Below are positions 17,036-26,003 of a stretch of 64,000 nt of DNA, in pieces; within the stretch, counting starts at the first letter, position 1; each line of letters starts with the position of its first letter. A model generated the notes under the pieces. The model searched no databases. It was given only the letters and a program-made list of their open reading frames with translations, and was not told where the DNA came from. The translations under genes were made by a program, and so were the position numbers. The stretch covers positions 62,001 through 126,000 of the forward strand of contig NZ_QMKK01000061.1 of assembly GCF_003287875.1 (NCBI RefSeq). Reading direction: 5' to 3'. The stretch is from Martinezella tropici (lineage in GTDB: Bacteria > Pseudomonadota > Alphaproteobacteria > Rhizobiales > Rhizobiaceae).

Positions 17036-18135
17036 TCCGCCGCTCCGGGCAGCGCATCCTCCTGGTCCTCGATGAAAGCCTGTGTACGCCGGCGAGCCTC
17101 CTGATCGGTGAACTGACGCGGTGGCGATTTCATGAAGTAGCTCGAGGGGCCGACCAGCGGCCCACCTATGCCGCGATCAAGGGCCAGTTTGGCACAGCGG
17201 ATCGCGTCGATGACAACGCCGGCGGAATTGGGGGAATCCCATACTTCCAGCTTCAATTCCGCATTGAGGGGCACGCCGCCGAAAGTCGTACCCTCCAGTC
17301 TGATATAGGCCCATTTGCGGTCTTCGAGCCACGGAACGTGATCGCTTGGTCCGACGTGAATGTTCGTTGGAGCAAGCGGAACATCGAGCTGGCTCGTCAC
17401 CGATTGCGTCTTGGAGATCTTCTTCGATTCAAGACGCTCGCGTTCCAGCATGTTGAGGAAGTCCGTATTGCCTCCGAAGTTCAGCTGATACGTGCGATCG
17501 ACCCTTACACCGCGCTCACAGAAGAGGTTGACGAGCATGCGATGGACGATGGTCGCGCCCACCTGGCTCTTGATATCGTCTCCGATGAGGGGCAGGCGGC
17601 GCTCGGCAAAGCGACGCTGCCATTCAGGCTTCGAAGCGATGAAGGCGGGAATGCAGTTGACGAAGGCGCACCCCGCGGCGAGCGCCTGTTCGGCGTACCA
17701 TTGTGTCGCTTCCTCAGACCCGACGGGCAGGTAGGAAACAAGCACCTCGGTCTGCGTTCGACGCAAAATTTCGGCAACATCGGCAACCGGCTCCTCCGAT
17801 TGCGGAATTTCGTCCTTCAGGTAGCGGCCCAGGCCGTCGAGCGTCCTGCCGCGATGTACCGTAACACCCATCATCGCCACATCGGCGAAGCGCTTGGTAT
17901 TGTTGGGTTCGGCGTAGATGGCCTCGGCGACATCCTTCCCAACTTTGGAGGCGGCGATATCGAACGCCGCCGAAATTTCCACATCACGAACATGGTATCC
18001 CCCGAGGTCTGCATGCATGAGGCCGGGGATGGGCTCGTTGCTTTCGGCATCCCTATAGTATGTCAGTCCCTGCACAAGCGAGGACGCGCAATTGCCGACA
18101 CCGACGATAGCTACTCGAATGGAATGGGAAGGCAT
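17032..18135 (-). CDS. ino1: myo-Inositol-1-phosphate synthase
   Basis: A 367-residue enzyme converting glucose 6-phosphate to 1L-myo-inositol 1-phosphate with NAD. It has a Rossmann motif VGVGNCASSLVQGL at the start, and GDDIKSQVGATIVHRML plus LNFGGNTDFLNM are diagnostic of the short actinobacterial/archaeal-type synthases. The start at 18135 follows GGAG at seven bases; an ATG five codons upstream is less likely. It heads a leftward operon with the phosphatase and glycosidase, driven by an EcfG-type promoter at 18168-18192. Rhizobia usually catabolise inositol, so a biosynthetic enzyme here indicates inositol is used as a building block. Confidence 0.93.
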   Translation of the reverse strand: MPSHSIRVAIVGVGNCASSLVQGLTYYRDAESNEPIPGLMHADLGGYHVRDVEISAAFDIAASKVGKDVAEAIYAEPNNTKRFADVAMMGVTVHRGRTLDGLGRYLKDEIPQSEEPVADVAEILRRTQTEVLVSYLPVGSEEATQWYAEQALAAGCAFVNCIPAFIASKPEWQRRFAERRLPLIGDDIKSQVGATIVHRMLVNLFCERGVRVDRTYQLNFGGNTDFLNMLERERLESKKISKTQSVTSQLDVPLAPTNIHVGPSDHVPWLEDRKWAYIRLEGTTFGGVPLNAELKLEVWDSPNSAGVVIDAIRCAKLALDRGIGGPLVGPSSYFMKSPPRQFTDQEARRRTQAFIEDQEDALPGAAE

Positions 18136-18167
18136 GTCTTTCTCCAGCATCTACAAAGCCATCCTCA

Positions 18168-18192
18168 AACAAAGACAGGGGGCATCTGTTCC
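18168..18192 (-). promoter_or_regulatory. EcfG-type promoter of the ino1 operon
   Basis: On the minus strand, GGAAC (18192-18188), 16 bases, TGTT (18171-18168), about 33 bases before the ino1 start. It lies upstream of, and close to, the proposed rightward start at 18209. Confidence 0.68.
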
Positions 18193-18208
18193 CGAAAAAA
18201 ATCATTCG

Positions 18209-20011
18209 ATGGATCGCAACCCGATCTCGCGCGTTCGATATGTTTCGATTCATGAGGCGCCGACGATGCTGGTCTATGGAGATATCGAGCGTGTTGAACG
18301 GGCCGCATCGATTTGCTGTAGGGTCTCGGACGACATGGCGGCCTGTTTCAACATGGAGCCGGATCGCCGTCGGCATGAACTCCTGGTGCAGACTTTCATT
18401 ATGACAGGCGAGCTCGTTCAGGGGCTCGCCGATCGCGAATTTCGCCAGAGGGGCTACGATGAAATCTCTGATGCTCAAGTCGCGGGTTCTGAGCTCTTGC
18501 TTTTTCAGGCCCGTATGCTGGTGCGATCCTGGCGGACAAATTTCGCCGGATCCTTGCTGCCTTCGACCGATTGGAAAGCACTGCTGGAGCCTCTAAGGCT
18601 TGATGAACCCATCCGGATAAAGCAGCCGGAGGGCTATGCACATTATGCGCTCTATCCCGAGAGCTTTCTGGAAGCGGCCTTGCGTTCGGGTCTGTCATCC
18701 AAGGCCGTCGTCATCGGCGTGAGGAGCATTGGCGTCAGCTTGGCCGCTGTCGTCGCGGCGGCGCTCGGATCGGGTCCTGCCTATTCCCTGAGGCCGACGG
18801 GCGATCCTTTCCGCCGACAGGTGCTGCCAGGAAAATTGCTGCAGAGGCGCATTCTTGATCGTCTCCATACAGATTTCGCCATTGTCGACGAAGGCCCCGG
18901 ATTATCGGGCAGTTCCTTTGGGTGCATAGCGGATTGGCTCGAGACCAATGGCGTACCGGCCGAGCGCATTCATTTCTTTCCAAGCCACAAGGGCGAGCCG
19001 GGCAGACAGGTCAGCAAGGCGCATCTGCGCAGGTGGAAGCAGCGGCGGCCGCACGTCGTCGACGTTCATGAACTGATCCTGGATACGCCGGAGCGTGAAC
19101 GCAACCTGAAGTCCTGGGCTTGCGAGCTCCTGGGTGTGAGCGAGGGCTCCTGGCGGGATCTATCGGGAGGACAGTGGCGAGGACTGCGCTACGAGGACCC
19201 GCAATATTGGCCCCCGAGCTACCGGCAGCAAGAGAAGCTGAAATTTCTGCTGTCGGACAGCGGTACGCACCATCTGGTGAAGTTTGCCGGGCTTTGTGAG
19301 ATGGCGACCAAGCAGGCGAGAGGCAAGATCTTGAGCGAAGCCGGCTTCACGCCGCCGGTGCTGGGGACCTGCCACGGCTTCATTGTCGAGCCTTGGATCG
19401 AGGGCTGCGCAATGGAGATCGATCCGGCGCCGAAAACGGAGATGGTCGAGCAGATCGGCCTGTATCTCGGGTTCCGGGCACGTCACCTTCCCGCCACGCA
19501 CGGAGGCGCATCGCTTCTGGATCTATGTCATATGGCTACAGTCAATATCGAGGAGGCCCTGGGAGGCGAAGTTGCGCATCAAATCCAACAGTTGATTGGC
19601 CGGCCACATCATCTGGTGAAACATCTGCGGCGGGTGGATACTGACAATCGGCTCCATCGATGGGAATGGATAAGGCGGCAAGACGGCCGGCTGATTAAGA
19701 CCGACGCGCTCGATCACAATGCCTCTCACGACCTCATCGGATGCCAGGACGTGGCTTGGGATATTGCCGGTGCATCCGTGGAATTTGACCTGTCGAAAGC
19801 GCAGCGATGCCGGTTGGTTGAGATCGTCGCGGTGGAAACGGATCGGGAACCGCGCGATGATGTGCTCAAGGTATTCGAAGCATGCTATCTGGGTTTTCAG
19901 ATCGGCCTTTGGTCCTTGGCGGCTCAAAGCCATGATGCTTCGGAGCAAGCACGACTGAGGAGCGCCGTGATGCGCTACGAGGGCCGTGTGCTGGGCTTAT
20001 TGGCCGAGTGA
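18209..20011 (+). CDS. Phosphoribosyltransferase-like / kinase-like two-domain protein
   Basis: About 600 residues; the start is uncertain (18134, 18209 and 18266 are candidates). The N-terminal half has a type I phosphoribosyltransferase-like core: VVIGVRSIGVSLAAVVAAALG near residue 167, then IVDEGPGLSGSS (225-236) in the place of the PRPP-binding loop. Its acidic pair is reduced to Asp-Glu. The C-terminal half resembles aminoglycoside phosphotransferase-type kinases: HLVKFAGL with a Lys, HGFIVEPWIEG as hinge, and LIKTDALDHNASHD followed by QDVAWDIAGA as degenerate catalytic and metal loops. I know no named enzyme with this architecture. It lies between the inositol and dehydrogenase operons. 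Its role is unknown. Confidence 0.75.
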   Translation: MDRNPISRVRYVSIHEAPTMLVYGDIERVERAASICCRVSDDMAACFNMEPDRRRHELLVQTFIMTGELVQGLADREFRQRGYDEISDAQVAGSELLLFQARMLVRSWRTNFAGSLLPSTDWKALLEPLRLDEPIRIKQPEGYAHYALYPESFLEAALRSGLSSKAVVIGVRSIGVSLAAVVAAALGSGPAYSLRPTGDPFRRQVLPGKLLQRRILDRLHTDFAIVDEGPGLSGSSFGCIADWLETNGVPAERIHFFPSHKGEPGRQVSKAHLRRWKQRRPHVVDVHELILDTPERERNLKSWACELLGVSEGSWRDLSGGQWRGLRYEDPQYWPPSYRQQEKLKFLLSDSGTHHLVKFAGLCEMATKQARGKILSEAGFTPPVLGTCHGFIVEPWIEGCAMEIDPAPKTEMVEQIGLYLGFRARHLPATHGGASLLDLCHMATVNIEEALGGEVAHQIQQLIGRPHHLVKHLRRVDTDNRLHRWEWIRRQDGRLIKTDALDHNASHDLIGCQDVAWDIAGASVEFDLSKAQRCRLVEIVAVETDREPRDDVLKVFEACYLGFQIGLWSLAAQSHDASEQARLRSAVMRYEGRVLGLLAE

Positions 20012-20299
20012 GCCGTCATCTTTTGGCGCTGACGGTGCGGGCGCCGATGTGGGGGCATCAGGGATGGAAGCGGTGATGTCAGGAGAGCAGGCCAGGGCTG
20101 TCCTGATGAGCCTGACCGATTGGATGCCGACACCCTTCAACATCAGCAATTGGTCATCCGTCATCTCGGCGGCCTCTTTTGCGCGCGTGATCCCATTATC
20201 AGCCAATGACCGAACGACCCATCGCGGAAGCGCGGTTTCGGAAAGAATATCCGAGTTTTCTGTAAATTGGCCTGGACTGCGGCTTTCACCGGATTGCAT
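19997..20299 (-). CDS. Small protein with RNA-polymerase-alpha-CTD-like helix-hairpin-helix domain
   Basis: A 100-residue protein. Residues 24-69 (LPRWVVRSLADNGITRAKEA, then LLMLKGVGIQSVRLIRTAL) have the spacing of the alpha-subunit C-terminal domain, with a GVG hairpin typical of nucleic-acid-binding HhH folds. The tail is proline-, serine- and alanine-rich and probably disordered. It overlaps the 3' end of the two-domain gene by 15 bases, convergently. There is no strong ribosome binding site. The function is unknown; DNA binding is inferred from the fold only. Confidence 0.65.
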   Translation of the reverse strand: MQSGESRSPGQFTENSDILSETALPRWVVRSLADNGITRAKEAAEMTDDQLLMLKGVGIQSVRLIRTALACSPDITASIPDAPTSAPAPSAPKDDGSLGQ

Positions 20300-20337
20300 C
20301 GCAGCGATCCATCAGTTGATGCATTGAGATCGCATCA

Positions 20338-20360
20338 AACCCGCGTGAGGGTCGCGGGTT
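20338..20360 (-). terminator. Stem-loop downstream of the dehydrogenase operon
   Basis: AACCCGCG (20338-20345) pairs with CGCGGGTT (20353-20360) around a seven-base loop. On the minus strand it follows the Gfo/Idh stop codon by about 43 bases and is followed by a short T-run (TTT), consistent with a weak intrinsic terminator. Confidence 0.5.
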
Positions 20361-20403
20361 CCCGTTGCTTTCACAAAATCACCATTCGCTTGAGCCGCCG
20401 TTC

Positions 20404-21426
20404 TCAGCCGCCATAGATTGCGTCGATGATTGCGGCGGAATCGACAAGGCGTTCGCAAAGTGGATCGTAGCTATTATCGCCGGCCAAGCGTGTCGCCCAT
20501 GCGGCCGCGGCTCGGCCGCCCCATTCATCCGGCGGTTCGATGAGAATATCGGTGCGTGTTCCCCTATATCCTTCGGCGACGAAATCATAGAAAGAACCGT
20601 TGACGTTCCGCATGGCCGCCCCTCCGGCCGTTCCATGGAAGTTTGCGCTGATGACAGCGTCCACACCAGCGTTGAGGCCCCATGAACAGGCTAACCGGAG
20701 GGCTGCGCCATCCGATAGCGTCACGGTTGCGAGAGCGAAATCCTCCACATCGGCGCTGTCGGGCTGAATTGGAACACCCCTTCGCATAAGACAGCTTTGG
20801 ACCGAAGTGACAGCCGGAAAGTCAAGCGTCCACAGCGCCAGGTCAGCCAGATGGATTCCGAGATCCATGACGCAGCCCCCGCCCGACATTCGCCTGTCAT
20901 AGAACCAGGGCTTGTCCGGCCCATAGGCATTGTGAAAGATCATATCGACCGCGAAGATCTTGCCGAGCTCGCCGCCGCGAACAAGATCGCGGACACGGCG
21001 CATCGCTCTGGTGTGCCGATAGGAAAGATCAACCTGCAGCAATCGGTCCGCCTTCCGCGCGGCTGCAATTGCTTGCTCGACCTCATTTCGGGTCCGCCCT
21101 AGCGGCTTCTGGCAAAAGACTGCAATGCCTTGCTCCAAGGCTGTCATGGCTTGCTCCGCATGCAAGGCGCTCGGCGTTGCGATGACGATTCCGTCGAGGC
21201 GCTCGCTCAGCAGATCATCGAAACTCGGAACGATCGTGGCTTGCTCAGCCAGGTCTGCGGCGGCTTTCGCCATTTCCGCCGATGGATCGCAGATGAGCGT
21301 CGAGCCGACCAAGCCCGTGTCAAGAATGGCCTTCATCCGGTGCCGGCCAATCCGGCCGACGCCGAGAAAACCAAGGCGGAGGCCTTGAGCTACGTTCCGG
21401 TGAGCGTATTCGCCGAGATTGTTCAT
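20404..21426 (-). CDS. Gfo/Idh/MocA family NAD(P)-dependent oxidoreductase
   Basis: A 340-residue protein with the Rossmann motif GFLGVGRIGRHR near residue 18. The usual EKP is replaced by FCQKPLGR near residue 109, keeping the catalytic lysine, and MDLGIHLADLALW near residue 190 carries the Asp-His substrate-binding pair. Family members oxidise inositols or (nucleotide-)sugars at a ring hydroxyl. Coupling by ATGA to the zinc-type dehydrogenase and the presence of ino1 nearby make an inositol or sugar keto-intermediate plausible. Substrate and direction cannot be assigned. Confidence 0.88.
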   Translation of the reverse strand: MNNLGEYAHRNVAQGLRLGFLGVGRIGRHRMKAILDTGLVGSTLICDPSAEMAKAAADLAEQATIVPSFDDLLSERLDGIVIATPSALHAEQAMTALEQGIAVFCQKPLGRTRNEVEQAIAAARKADRLLQVDLSYRHTRAMRRVRDLVRGGELGKIFAVDMIFHNAYGPDKPWFYDRRMSGGGCVMDLGIHLADLALWTLDFPAVTSVQSCLMRRGVPIQPDSADVEDFALATVTLSDGAALRLACSWGLNAGVDAVISANFHGTAGGAAMRNVNGSFYDFVAEGYRGTRTDILIEPPDEWGGRAAAAWATRLAGDNSYDPLCERLVDSAAIIDAIYGG

Positions 21427-22412
21427 GAGTATACCACCAGGGCCTTGAGAAAGCCGTCGGGACGGTCCCTGGTCATGTTCAACGCGTCATCAAGCCGCTC
21501 CAGGGGAAAACGGTGGGTCAGGAAAGGCCATGGATCGAGCTGACCGGCTTCGATCGCCGCGATCGCATCGCGAATGCCTTGAAGATAAACGGCAGGATCC
21601 CGTTCGTGTGCGTTGACGACATCAAGTCCCCGCCAGTTCCACAGCTGCATGTTGACCTGTCTCTGCCCATCTTGATGGTAACCTGCAATGACGAGGCGTC
21701 CACGCTCGCGCGTCAATTCGGCCGCGAGATCAAGTGGCCATTGTTTGCCGACCGCCTCGATCACGCGATCACAGAATTGCCCCTGTGTCGATTGCCTCAC
21801 CTGCTCGATGATCTGCCAATGGTCTTTCATTGCGATTGTTTCGGACGCTCCCGCGCGCTTGGCGATCTCCAGGGAAAACGCTCTTCGAGAAATCGCAATG
21901 ACATGGGCGCCGGCAGCCACGCACAGCTGGGTCAGCAAAGCGCCGAGAAAACCGATTCCGACAATGGCAACGGACTGTCCAGGCTGGACCTCGCACCGCT
22001 TGAAAATATTCAGGGCGCAACCCAACGGCTCTCCCGGAAAAGGGCGATCGTCGAGCCAGGCAGGCAGCCGGACGACGCTGCTGTGGTCGGCGAGATCATG
22101 GGTGGCATAAGCATGCTGCCCTAACGTCGCAACGCGATCACCGACGGCAAAACCGGTGACATCATCTCCGATCGCATCGATCGTTCCCCAGCCTTCGTGC
22201 CCCAACCCGCCAGGTTCAGTTGGAAATCGCATCCATTCCGGGCCTGACCATGGCACCAGGTTCGAGGCGCATACACCGCAGCCTTCCAGTTTTACTCGCA
22301 GCTGACCGGCAGCAGGCTCCGGCAATGCCATGGTTTCCACCCGCAGCTGCCCAGCGCCCGTCACCACGGCCGCTCTCATGGCATCTGTCCGCACCGATGT
22401 GATCGCGTTCAT
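21423..22412 (-). CDS. Zinc-type medium-chain dehydrogenase
   Basis: A 329-residue MDR-superfamily protein. GCGVCASN near residue 45 and GLGHEGWGTI near residue 69 form the zinc/catalytic site region, and AIVGIGFLGALLTQL near residue 155 is the nucleotide-binding motif. The four structural-zinc cysteines of classical alcohol dehydrogenases are absent, as in sorbitol/threonine dehydrogenase relatives. The start at 22412 has GGAGAGG upstream; the longer frame runs through the promoter. It heads a two-gene leftward operon diverging from the main glycosyltransferase operon. Confidence 0.87.
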   Translation of the reverse strand: MNAITSVRTDAMRAAVVTGAGQLRVETMALPEPAAGQLRVKLEGCGVCASNLVPWSGPEWMRFPTEPGGLGHEGWGTIDAIGDDVTGFAVGDRVATLGQHAYATHDLADHSSVVRLPAWLDDRPFPGEPLGCALNIFKRCEVQPGQSVAIVGIGFLGALLTQLCVAAGAHVIAISRRAFSLEIAKRAGASETIAMKDHWQIIEQVRQSTQGQFCDRVIEAVGKQWPLDLAAELTRERGRLVIAGYHQDGQRQVNMQLWNWRGLDVVNAHERDPAVYLQGIRDAIAAIEAGQLDPWPFLTHRFPLERLDDALNMTRDRPDGFLKALVVYS

Positions 22413-22472
22413 TGATCCTCTCCTGGCAATTACCATCATCCCGCCTTCGAATTGGATGGACGACGCGCGCCT

Positions 22473-22497
22473 AACTGGCATGCGCATGGCTTGTTCC
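22473..22497 (-). promoter_or_regulatory. EcfG-type promoter of the dehydrogenase pair
   Basis: On the minus strand, GGAAC (22497-22493), 16 bases, AGTT (22476-22473), about 61 bases before the start at 22412. It is divergent from the site at 22603. Confidence 0.65.
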
Positions 22498-22602
22498 AGA
22501 AGATGATGAAGATGCTTGCTGCAGGTACAAGGATGACACCTGGAGCGCAAAACGGAACGCATCATTGAAGAAGTCTACAATGATAATGATGTCATAGCGT
22601 GA

Positions 22603-22627
22603 GGAACATTCCTTGGGGATCCCGGTT
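22603..22627 (+). promoter_or_regulatory. EcfG-type promoter of the eight-gene glycosyltransferase operon
   Basis: GGAAC (22603-22607), 16 bases, GGTT (22624-22627). Transcription would begin near 22634, downstream of the longest ORF's first ATG (22613), which supports the ATG at 22673 as the real start. Confidence 0.65.
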
Positions 22628-22672
22628 GGGTGGCGGTCAAAAGCCTCTCAACTCAATAGTCTCGGGTGCCCA

Positions 22673-23782
22673 ATGTCACATGTTCTCGTTACCGGTGGAT
22701 GCGGTTTTATTGGTCGGCATGTCACTGAAGAACTGGTTGAAAATGGATATCAGGTTCGCATTCTCGATGCCTTGATCGATCAGGTGCATGGCCTCTCGGG
22801 AACTCAGCAAGCAGTCGATACAACGGATGTCATTCGTGCCGACGTGCGTGACAAGGGAGCGGTTCGTGAAGCACTGAAGGGGGTTGATGCTGTTATCCAT
22901 CTGGCAGCCGAGGTCGGTGTCGGCCAATCCATGTATGAGATTGCTCGTTATGTCTCTGCCAACGATCTCGGCACGGCGACTCTCCTGGAAGCCATGATCG
23001 GCCTTCCGATCAAGCGAATAGTCGTCGCATCCTCGATGAGCGTGTATGGCGAGGGCATGTATGTCTCGCCGGTGGGACATCGCCTCGGCTATATAAGGCG
23101 CGATGGCAATCGTCTCACGGAAGGTCTGTGGGATCCCCTTGGCCCCGATGGAGAGCCGCTCCTGCCTGCGCCGACGGATGAGGAAAAACCCGTCGATCTG
23201 GTCTCGATCTACGCGCTGACAAAATATGCACAGGAGCGCCAGACACTCATCTTTGGTCGCGCCTATGGCATCGAGGCAGTGGCACTACGCCTATTCAACG
23301 TCTTTGGTGCCGGTCAGGCACTTTCTAATCCCTATACGGGCGTGCTTGCGAATTTCGCCTCGCGCCTTGCCAATGGCCAGCCGCCGATGATTTTCGAGGA
23401 TGGCAGGCAGCGCCGAGACTTCGTGCATGTGCGCGATGTCGCACGCGCATTTCGTCTCGCTCTGGAACGGAGACCGGCGGCAGGGCATGTCATCAATATC
23501 GGCAGTGGCCAGGCCTATACCATAGCGCAGGTCGCAATGCTGCTTGCCGCCGCGATGGGAGCCGCGGACTTGTCGCCTGAGATCACCGGCCAGTCGCGCA
23601 GCGGCGATATCCGCCATTGCTTCGCCGATATTTCAAAGGCCAGAGAATTGCTCGGCTTCGAGCCGCATTACCATCTCGACGGATCGCTCGAGTCCTTTGC
23701 GGAATGGGTTCTTATGACAGGGGCCGTCGACAGGAACGCGGAGATGACCAGGCATCTCAAGGAAAGAGGTCTCATGTCATGA
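22673..23782 (+). CDS. NAD-dependent nucleotide-sugar epimerase/dehydratase (SDR)
   Basis: A 369-residue extended short-chain dehydrogenase. TGGCGFIGRHV near residue 7 binds NAD, HLAAEVGVGQSM near residue 77 follows, SSMSVYGEG near residue 120 supplies the catalytic Ser, and YALTKYAQE near residue 182 is the Tyr-x3-Lys pair. An insertion of about 35 residues between the Ser and Tyr motifs is rich in Pro, Gly and Glu. It is probably a UDP-sugar 4-epimerase or dehydratase. It is the first gene of the operon, and its stop overlaps the next start. Confidence 0.88.
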   Translation: MSHVLVTGGCGFIGRHVTEELVENGYQVRILDALIDQVHGLSGTQQAVDTTDVIRADVRDKGAVREALKGVDAVIHLAAEVGVGQSMYEIARYVSANDLGTATLLEAMIGLPIKRIVVASSMSVYGEGMYVSPVGHRLGYIRRDGNRLTEGLWDPLGPDGEPLLPAPTDEEKPVDLVSIYALTKYAQERQTLIFGRAYGIEAVALRLFNVFGAGQALSNPYTGVLANFASRLANGQPPMIFEDGRQRRDFVHVRDVARAFRLALERRPAAGHVINIGSGQAYTIAQVAMLLAAAMGAADLSPEITGQSRSGDIRHCFADISKARELLGFEPHYHLDGSLESFAEWVLMTGAVDRNAEMTRHLKERGLMS

Positions 23783-24843
23783 GATTACCTGAAGGTCCCA
23801 TCATTATCGTTGGCGGCAGCGGTTTCATTGGAAGCAATCTTGCCGACAGCTATCTCAGAGATGGTGAGGAGGTGATCGTCCTCGACAATCTCAGTCGCCC
23901 CGGCGTCGAGGAGAATCTTCGCTGGCTGAAAAGCAATCACGGTGATCGCGTTCAACCCGCGATAATCGATATCCGGGACTTCGATGCGATCGCTCCATAT
24001 TTCATGGGCGCACGCGCTGTCTTTCATCTTGCGGCTCAAACGGCGGTGACGACAAGCCTCGACTATCCCGTTCATGATTTCGAGACAAACGCTCGCGGAA
24101 CACTCAACGTGCTTGAAGCGGTGCGCAAGGCAGGCAACAGGGCGCCGGTCATTTTTGCCAGTACGAACAAGGTCTATGGCGATATCCACGACATCGCGAT
24201 GGCGGGATTGGAAGATCGCTATATACCCGCCGATGAATTGCTGCGCGAGAACGGGTTCGATGAGGATCGCGGCCTGAATTTCTGCACGCCATATGGCTGC
24301 TCCAAGGGGGTCGCGGATCAATATGTCCTCGACTATGCCAAGTCTTTCGGTTCGCTCACCGCCGTTTTGCGTATGAGCTGCATCTATGGCCCGCGGCAGT
24401 TTGGCACCGAAGATCAAGGCTGGGTCGCTCATTTCCTGATCCGCGCGTTAAACGGCGAAGCGATTTCGATCTACGGTGACGGTCGGCAAGTACGAGACAT
24501 TTTGCATGTCAATGATGCTGTTCGCGCCTATCGGGGTCTGCTGAATTCAATCGACGAAGCCAAGGGCAAGGCCTTCAATCTGGGGGGAGGGCCTGACAAC
24601 GCCGTGAGCATTCGAATCGTGCTCAGGGAGATCGAAAGGGTCATCGGCAGGCCGATTGCGACCATGCACTCCGACTGGCGCGTGGGCGATCAACTGTACT
24701 TTGTCACGAACACCAGCGCATTGAGAAAAGCCATCGGTTGGGCGCCTGAAATAGCCTGGCGCGACGGTGTGCGCGAACTTTGCGATTGGATTGCGAGCAA
24801 CCGCCTAAACGGCTTTGCTCGGGCACGGAGGGCCTCGGCATGA
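23779..24843 (+). CDS. CDP-paratose 2-epimerase-like SDR
   Basis: A 354-residue extended SDR with GGSGFIGSNLADS near residue 11, FASTNKVYGD near residue 125, and PYGCSKGVADQYVLDYAKS near residue 172. MSCIYGPRQFGTEDQGWVAH near residue 203 is a signature of CDP-paratose 2-epimerases (CDP-tyvelose synthesis). The substrate here may differ, because no CDP-sugar synthesis genes are present. ATGA coupling on both sides shows it is translated with its neighbours. Confidence 0.85.
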   Translation: MRLPEGPIIIVGGSGFIGSNLADSYLRDGEEVIVLDNLSRPGVEENLRWLKSNHGDRVQPAIIDIRDFDAIAPYFMGARAVFHLAAQTAVTTSLDYPVHDFETNARGTLNVLEAVRKAGNRAPVIFASTNKVYGDIHDIAMAGLEDRYIPADELLRENGFDEDRGLNFCTPYGCSKGVADQYVLDYAKSFGSLTAVLRMSCIYGPRQFGTEDQGWVAHFLIRALNGEAISIYGDGRQVRDILHVNDAVRAYRGLLNSIDEAKGKAFNLGGGPDNAVSIRIVLREIERVIGRPIATMHSDWRVGDQLYFVTNTSALRKAIGWAPEIAWRDGVRELCDWIASNRLNGFARARRASA

Positions 24844-26003
24844 CTGGGGCAATGAGTGTCAATCAAAGCAATTTGGCGCATGCGCAAGGCTATCAGTTCG
24901 ACCCTGCCAGGCCACACACCGTTCTGATGACCATAGACGCTGTCGGCGGCGTGTGGAGATATGCCATGGATCTCGCCAGGGGATTACAGCAATTCGGCGT
25001 CACCACGGTGTTTGCCGGGTTGGGGCCGTCGCCTTCATCCGAACAGCAGCGGGAAGCCCTTGCGCTCGGACCGATGACATGGCTGGATGCGCCGCTGGAT
25101 TGGATGGCGGCAAACGAAGATGAGCTCGATATCATTCCCGACCTTCTCAGGCGGCTTATCGACCGGCATTCTCCAGATTTGCTTCATCTCAATCTTCCCT
25201 CGCAAGCCGCCGGTCTCGATGTCGATCTGCCCGTTGTCGTTGTTTCGCATTCGTGCGTCGTGACCTGGTTCCAATCCGTACGTGGCATCGGCGTTCCCGA
25301 TCCATGGAGATGGCAATTCTCGCGCAACCGGCGCGGCTTCGATCGCGCCGATATCGTCGTTGCGCCGAGCCATAGCCACGCGCATGCGCTTCGAACGTGC
25401 TATGGGCCGATTTCCCATTTGAAGGTCGTCCATAACTCAAGCGAACTCCCCGCGCGGTCAACTCCGAAGGGGAATTTTGCCCTGGCGGTTGGCCGATGGT
25501 GGGATGATGGCAAGAATGGTGCAGTATTGGATCAGGCCGCAGGTCTCTCTCGATCAAAAATACTGATGGCAGGGCCTGTCGACGGGCCGTCCGGTCAGCA
25601 TTTTTTCGTCGAGCATGCCGCCCAGCTAGGGGAGATGCCTCATCAAGACATTGCCGCTCTGATGGCTGAGGCCGGTATCGTCGTCTCGCCCTCTCTCTAC
25701 GAACCCTTCGGGCTTGCCGCGCTTGAGGGAGCCCGTTCGGGAGCTGCTCTCGTTTTGGCGGATATCGCGACCTATCGCGAACTTTGGGACGAGGCCGCAC
25801 TTTTTGTGGATCCGCACGATCCCGCCGGCTTCGCCAATGCGATCGATCTGCTGTCGCACGACGAGCAATTGCGGAAAACGAAGGCTCGATCGGCACAAAA
25901 TCGATCGCGGGGCTACTCGCTCGACCATCAATGCCGGTCGCTGCTGAGCGTTTATGCAAGCGCCATGCAGCATGCCGATGAGAGGGAGGCGATGCATCCA
26001 TGA
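24840..26003 (+). CDS. Glycosyltransferase family 4 protein
   Basis: A 387-residue GT-B glycosyltransferase. The donor-site signature SPSLYEPFGLAALEGARSGA (about residues 284-303) has the E-x7-E spacing of family GT4. The acceptor domain starts after an unusually long polar N-terminus, with MTIDAVGGVWRYAMDLARGL near residue 30. It is retaining by family. It is soluble with no membrane helix, and is coupled by ATGA overlaps to the flanking genes. Donor and acceptor are unknown; the operon supplies UDP-xylose. Confidence 0.88.
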   Translation: MTGAMSVNQSNLAHAQGYQFDPARPHTVLMTIDAVGGVWRYAMDLARGLQQFGVTTVFAGLGPSPSSEQQREALALGPMTWLDAPLDWMAANEDELDIIPDLLRRLIDRHSPDLLHLNLPSQAAGLDVDLPVVVVSHSCVVTWFQSVRGIGVPDPWRWQFSRNRRGFDRADIVVAPSHSHAHALRTCYGPISHLKVVHNSSELPARSTPKGNFALAVGRWWDDGKNGAVLDQAAGLSRSKILMAGPVDGPSGQHFFVEHAAQLGEMPHQDIAALMAEAGIVVSPSLYEPFGLAALEGARSGAALVLADIATYRELWDEAALFVDPHDPAGFANAIDLLSHDEQLRKTKARSAQNRSRGYSLDHQCRSLLSVYASAMQHADEREAMHP

